Shown here: positions 5,629 through 8,387 of the stretch, piece by piece
How the letters are laid out: the number at the start of each line of letters is the position of its first letter
Position numbering within the stretch: position 1 is the stretch's first letter
Assembly (NCBI GenBank): GCA_902562015.1
Contig: CACERX010000046.1
Coordinates: 1-8,387, forward strand
From: an uncultured SAR324 cluster bacterium
GTDB taxonomy: Bacteria > SAR324 > NAC60-12
Reading direction: 5' to 3'
Length of the DNA stretch: 8,387 nucleotides
The notes under the pieces: generated by a model
The model's database searches: none
Seen by the model: only the letters and a program-made list of their open reading frames with translations
Told to the model about the DNA's origin: nothing
Program-made: the position numbers and the translations under genes

Positions 5629-6849
5629 CTAAACGGTTTGCCTTTCCACAAATTCAGGATAGGCTTGTAAGCCAAATTCATCCGCATCGATTCCATTATA
5701 TTCTTCTTCATCTGAAATCCGAATTCCGACAGAATATTTCAGTACTGCCCATACCAACAAACTGCTAAAAAAAGTAAAGGAACCAATTACAACTATTCCT
5801 TTGATTTGAGCAAATAGGTCTACATCCTGATTAAAAATTCCTACTGCTAGAGTACCCCATATCCCGTTTACCAAATGAACAGATAATGCTCCAACTGGAT
5901 CGTCGATCTTAAATTTATCAAACATTGTTATTGCAAAAACAACGAGCAGACCACCAATTGCACCAATAATGGCTGCTAGATTCATGCTAGGATAATCAGG
6001 CCCAGCAGTAATGGCAACGAGTCCTGAAAGCGCTCCATTTAGAACCATAGTCAAATCTACTCTTTTGTAAAATATTTGAGTTAAAATCATGGCCGCTAAC
6101 GCTCCTGCACAAGCAGCAATATTTGTATTTGCAATTACCGCTGAAATAGCATCCACATCTTCTTTTGAACCCAAAGCCAGCTGGGAACCTCCATTAAAAC
6201 CAAACCAACCCAACCACAAGATGAATGTGCCCAAAGTGGCTAAAGGCAAATTAGAACCAGGAATCGGGTTAATGGTTCCGTCTGAGCTAAATTTTCCTTT
6301 TCGAGCTCCCAATAACAATACACCTGCAAGTCCAGCCCATCCACCAACCGAGTGAACAATCGTTGAACCTGCAAAATCGCTGAATCCGTCTAAAATTCCT
6401 CCCAAGCTTGTTCCACCCCAGCTCCAATGACCCTGAATTGGGTAGATTAACGCTGTCAAAACCAAAATGAACCCCATAAAAGGCCAAAACTTGATTCTCT
6501 CTGCAACTGTTCCCGAAACAATCGATGCGGCCGTCGCTACAAAAACTACTTGAAAAAAGAAATCAGAAATTAAGCTATGTCCCTCTGCAGAGGTTCCGGA
6601 CATCATAACTCCACTTCCAATAAAACTATTTCCATTTCCATACATTATGTTGTACCCAACATAATAATATGCCACACATGCAAGTGCATAAAGTGCAATA
6701 TTTTTTGTCAAGATTGCGGTTGTATTTTTAGTGCGAACCAATCCAGCTTCCAGCATTGCAAAACCCGCAGCCATCCACATCACAAGGCATCCACTTATTA
6801 GTAACCAAAAGCTGTCCAGTACATATTTCATTTCTGCTGAAAATTCCAT
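5629..6849 (-). CDS. amtB: Ammonium transporter Amt
   Basis: This 406-residue Amt/MEP/Rh protein carries ammonium across the inner membrane as a trimer of eleven-helix subunits. FWLLISGCLVMWMAAGFAML (14-33) is the conserved first helix, with AERIKFW at 116-122. DFAGSTIVHSVGGWAGLAG (158-176) is the family signature and holds the first pore histidine, H166; the second is H325 in VHLVNGIWG (324-332). The cytoplasmic tail GIRISDEEEYNGIDADEFGL (375-394) is the segment that contacts PII protein. Length is normal and no key residue is missing. ATG 6847-6849 follows an AGAGGA ribosome site. It lies 41 bases behind glnK on the same strand, the classical glnK-amtB order. GlnK should plug the channel when nitrogen is plentiful. 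No sigma-54 site was found, so nitrogen control cannot be read from the DNA. Confidence 0.98.
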   Translation of the reverse strand: MEFSAEMKYVLDSFWLLISGCLVMWMAAGFAMLEAGLVRTKNTTAILTKNIALYALACVAYYYVGYNIMYGNGNSFIGSGVMMSGTSAEGHSLISDFFFQVVFVATAASIVSGTVAERIKFWPFMGFILVLTALIYPIQGHWSWGGTSLGGILDGFSDFAGSTIVHSVGGWAGLAGVLLLGARKGKFSSDGTINPIPGSNLPLATLGTFILWLGWFGFNGGSQLALGSKEDVDAISAVIANTNIAACAGALAAMILTQIFYKRVDLTMVLNGALSGLVAITAGPDYPSMNLAAIIGAIGGLLVVFAITMFDKFKIDDPVGALSVHLVNGIWGTLAVGIFNQDVDLFAQIKGIVVIGSFTFFSSLLVWAVLKYSVGIRISDEEEYNGIDADEFGLQAYPEFVERQTV

Positions 6850-6890
6850 TTTTTCCTCTTATATGTTAAAAAAATAATTATGGTAAGTGA

Positions 6891-7546
<656 letters not shown>

Positions 7547-7550
<4 letters not shown>

Positions 7551-7783
7551 ATTTCTCCTTTTTTATTGTTAATAATTTCAACAAACGGGTTATAACCAAC
7601 CAAAGGTCCGGGAACCAGAGGAACTTTAATACGTTTTCCTTCGGCTTCTAATCTAGTTTGAACATAATCTAGTACTAGATTACCTTCAGCATCTGAAGAA
7701 CCGTACATAAGCTCTCCTTCTTTGATAAGCATTCTTATATACTCATTGTCCTCAGGAGTATTTTTACTAATACGTAATTTCAT
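7547..7783 (-). CDS. Unrecognised small protein, first gene of a possible glnK-containing operon
   Basis: This 78-residue soluble protein is not one I recognise. It has no membrane segment or signal peptide. The N-terminal half contains KNTPEDNEYIRMLIKEGELM, a likely helix; the second half has NLVLDYVQTRLEAEGKRI and then a proline-rich stretch PLVPGPLVGYNPF. ATG 7781-7783 has GAGG at about 7788-7791 as ribosome site. Its TGA overlaps the next ATG by four bases (ATGA), so the two were translated as a coupled pair. Codon use looks coding (many GAA, GGA and GTA codons). I cannot say whether it is a DNA-binding, antitoxin-like or metabolic protein. Confidence 0.7.
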
Positions 7784-8100
7784 AAAACCTCATTAATATC
7801 TTACTTACCTATCTCAAAGATTATGCCAAAGTATTTGTCACGAAAAATATTTTATATATAATTGATATTATTAATATAATTTTATAAAAATAATATTGAA
7901 ATAGATATTAATTTATAATTTTTGCTTAAATATTAAGCACATAATTATTTTATGCGATTAAAATTTGATCAATTTTTATACAGTCTAAATCCGACAGTTT
8001 TTAAAAAATAATATCCTGTACCTGCCTTGGCTAAATTTCTTTATCTCAAGTCATTTGCATTATCGATAGCCAGTCCAATGTAATCAGTTTGTGGCTAACA
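7784..8100. other. Extremely AT-rich non-coding stretch
   Basis: No gene is visible. Between about 7840 and 7970 the sequence is almost entirely A and T, with repeated TAATAT and ATTATA words, and includes the inverted repeat at 7923-7939. It lies upstream of the minus-strand group that begins at 7783 and is a natural place for its promoter, but I could not find a convincing pair of promoter boxes. Confidence 0.5.
7923..7939. promoter_or_regulatory. Perfect 7-bp inverted repeat, possible operator
   Basis: TGCTTAA (7923-7929) and TTAAGCA (7933-7939) are perfect inverted copies around ATA. The dyad is well suited to a dimeric regulator and lies about 140 bp upstream of the minus-strand gene starting at 7783. 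No T-run follows, so it is not a terminator. Confidence 0.35.
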
Positions 8101-8107
8101 CATAAAG

Positions 8108-8220
8108 GAGATCAAACTTAGAAAAGTAGATGAAGTGCTTTCTAAGGCAGAGTTGTTTTTGAAAAAGGTGAAACTGAAGATGTAGAAAATATTTGGAAAG
8201 TTTTTTATAATGCTAAATAA
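8108..8220 (+). pseudogene. Small gene fragment with a frameshift
   Basis: From 8108 the frame reads EIKLRKVDEVLSKAEL; at TTTTT (8156-8160) coding character moves to the next frame, VFEKGETEDVENIWKVFYNAK, ending in TAA 8218-8220. One extra T restores a continuous reading of about 38 residues. No start codon is seen (a TAA is three codons before 8108), so this is at most a 3' fragment. Acidic and Lys-rich, amphipathic helical look; not recognised. Confidence 0.4.
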
Positions 8221-8237
8221 AAAATACACAAAGGTAA

Positions 8238-8386
8238 GCTAAAGGACCTTACTCCTCGTAAAGTATTTTTCTTATATAGTTAAATAATTAAATTGATTGA
8301 GATGGGAATGGTTTTGGAGAGAAAACTAAAGGGAGGACTGAATGGATATGCTAATTATTAATAAATCCTAATGGTAATTGATAGAT
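8238..8386 (+). repeat. About 150-bp diverged repeat unit, right copy
   Basis: It matches 5250-5398 without gaps. The best part (8286-8386) is about 85 percent identical, with AAAGGGAGG before ATG 8342. The stretch GCTAAAGGACCTTACTCC (8238-8255) corresponds to the right half of the 46-bp repeat. The window ends inside this unit, so its true right limit is unknown. Confidence 0.7.
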
Positions 8387-8387
8387 C

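Noticed and set aside
5617..5632. Terminator after amtB (TTAGG/CCTAA)
   Set aside because: Only a 5-bp stem, overlapping the stop codon, without a T-run on the minus strand.

Overview
The window is AT-rich bacterial DNA with clear Shine-Dalgarno sites and TAA/TAG/TGA stops. The only firmly assignable housekeeping locus is a glnK-amtB ammonium-uptake operon on the minus strand. Species cannot be read from the sequence. The Amt and PII proteins are of ordinary bacterial type, and the integrase remnant belongs to a recombinase group that I associate mainly with proteobacteria (memory-based, low confidence). Everything left of about 5.6 kb looks like accessory DNA: very AT-rich genes, an integrase remnant, repeats, and long non-coding stretches.

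Layout, left to right. 1-317 is a leader with a possible promoter. 318-823 is a small multi-pass membrane protein split by a single-base frameshift. 849-1355 is a GNAT acetyltransferase just behind it. 1490-2923 is a large, very AT-rich HTTM-like membrane protein. On the minus strand, 3301-3747 holds the C-terminal half of a tyrosine recombinase, followed after 6 bases by a small Cys-containing membrane protein (3034-3294). 3748-4670 has no convincing gene but carries an 11-bp tandem array, hairpins and the first copy of a perfect 46-bp repeat. 4728-5117 encodes a small protein resembling the antibiotic-biosynthesis-monooxygenase/dimeric alpha-beta barrel group; the second perfect 46-bp copy lies behind it at 5223-5268. 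The second copy leads into a unit with a ribosome site and a tiny ORF, and a diverged, gap-free copy of that unit lies at the right edge (8238-8386).

5629-7232 is amtB and glnK in the order glnK -> amtB. Upstream of glnK, on the same strand, are an unrecognised 78-residue gene and a broken second gene that overlaps it by ATGA; the last stop of the broken gene abuts the glnK ribosome site, so all four may share a transcript. 7784-8387 is extremely AT-rich DNA and gene debris.

The points most worth following are: (a) the cassette-like arrangement of a single gene between perfect, hairpin-forming 46-bp repeats, with a relative about 3 kb away; and (b) the fact that the three frameshifted genes would each be repaired by one extra base in a T or A run, so they may be homopolymer sequencing errors rather than true decay. 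I did not find a CRISPR array, tRNA, rRNA or recognisable defence system.
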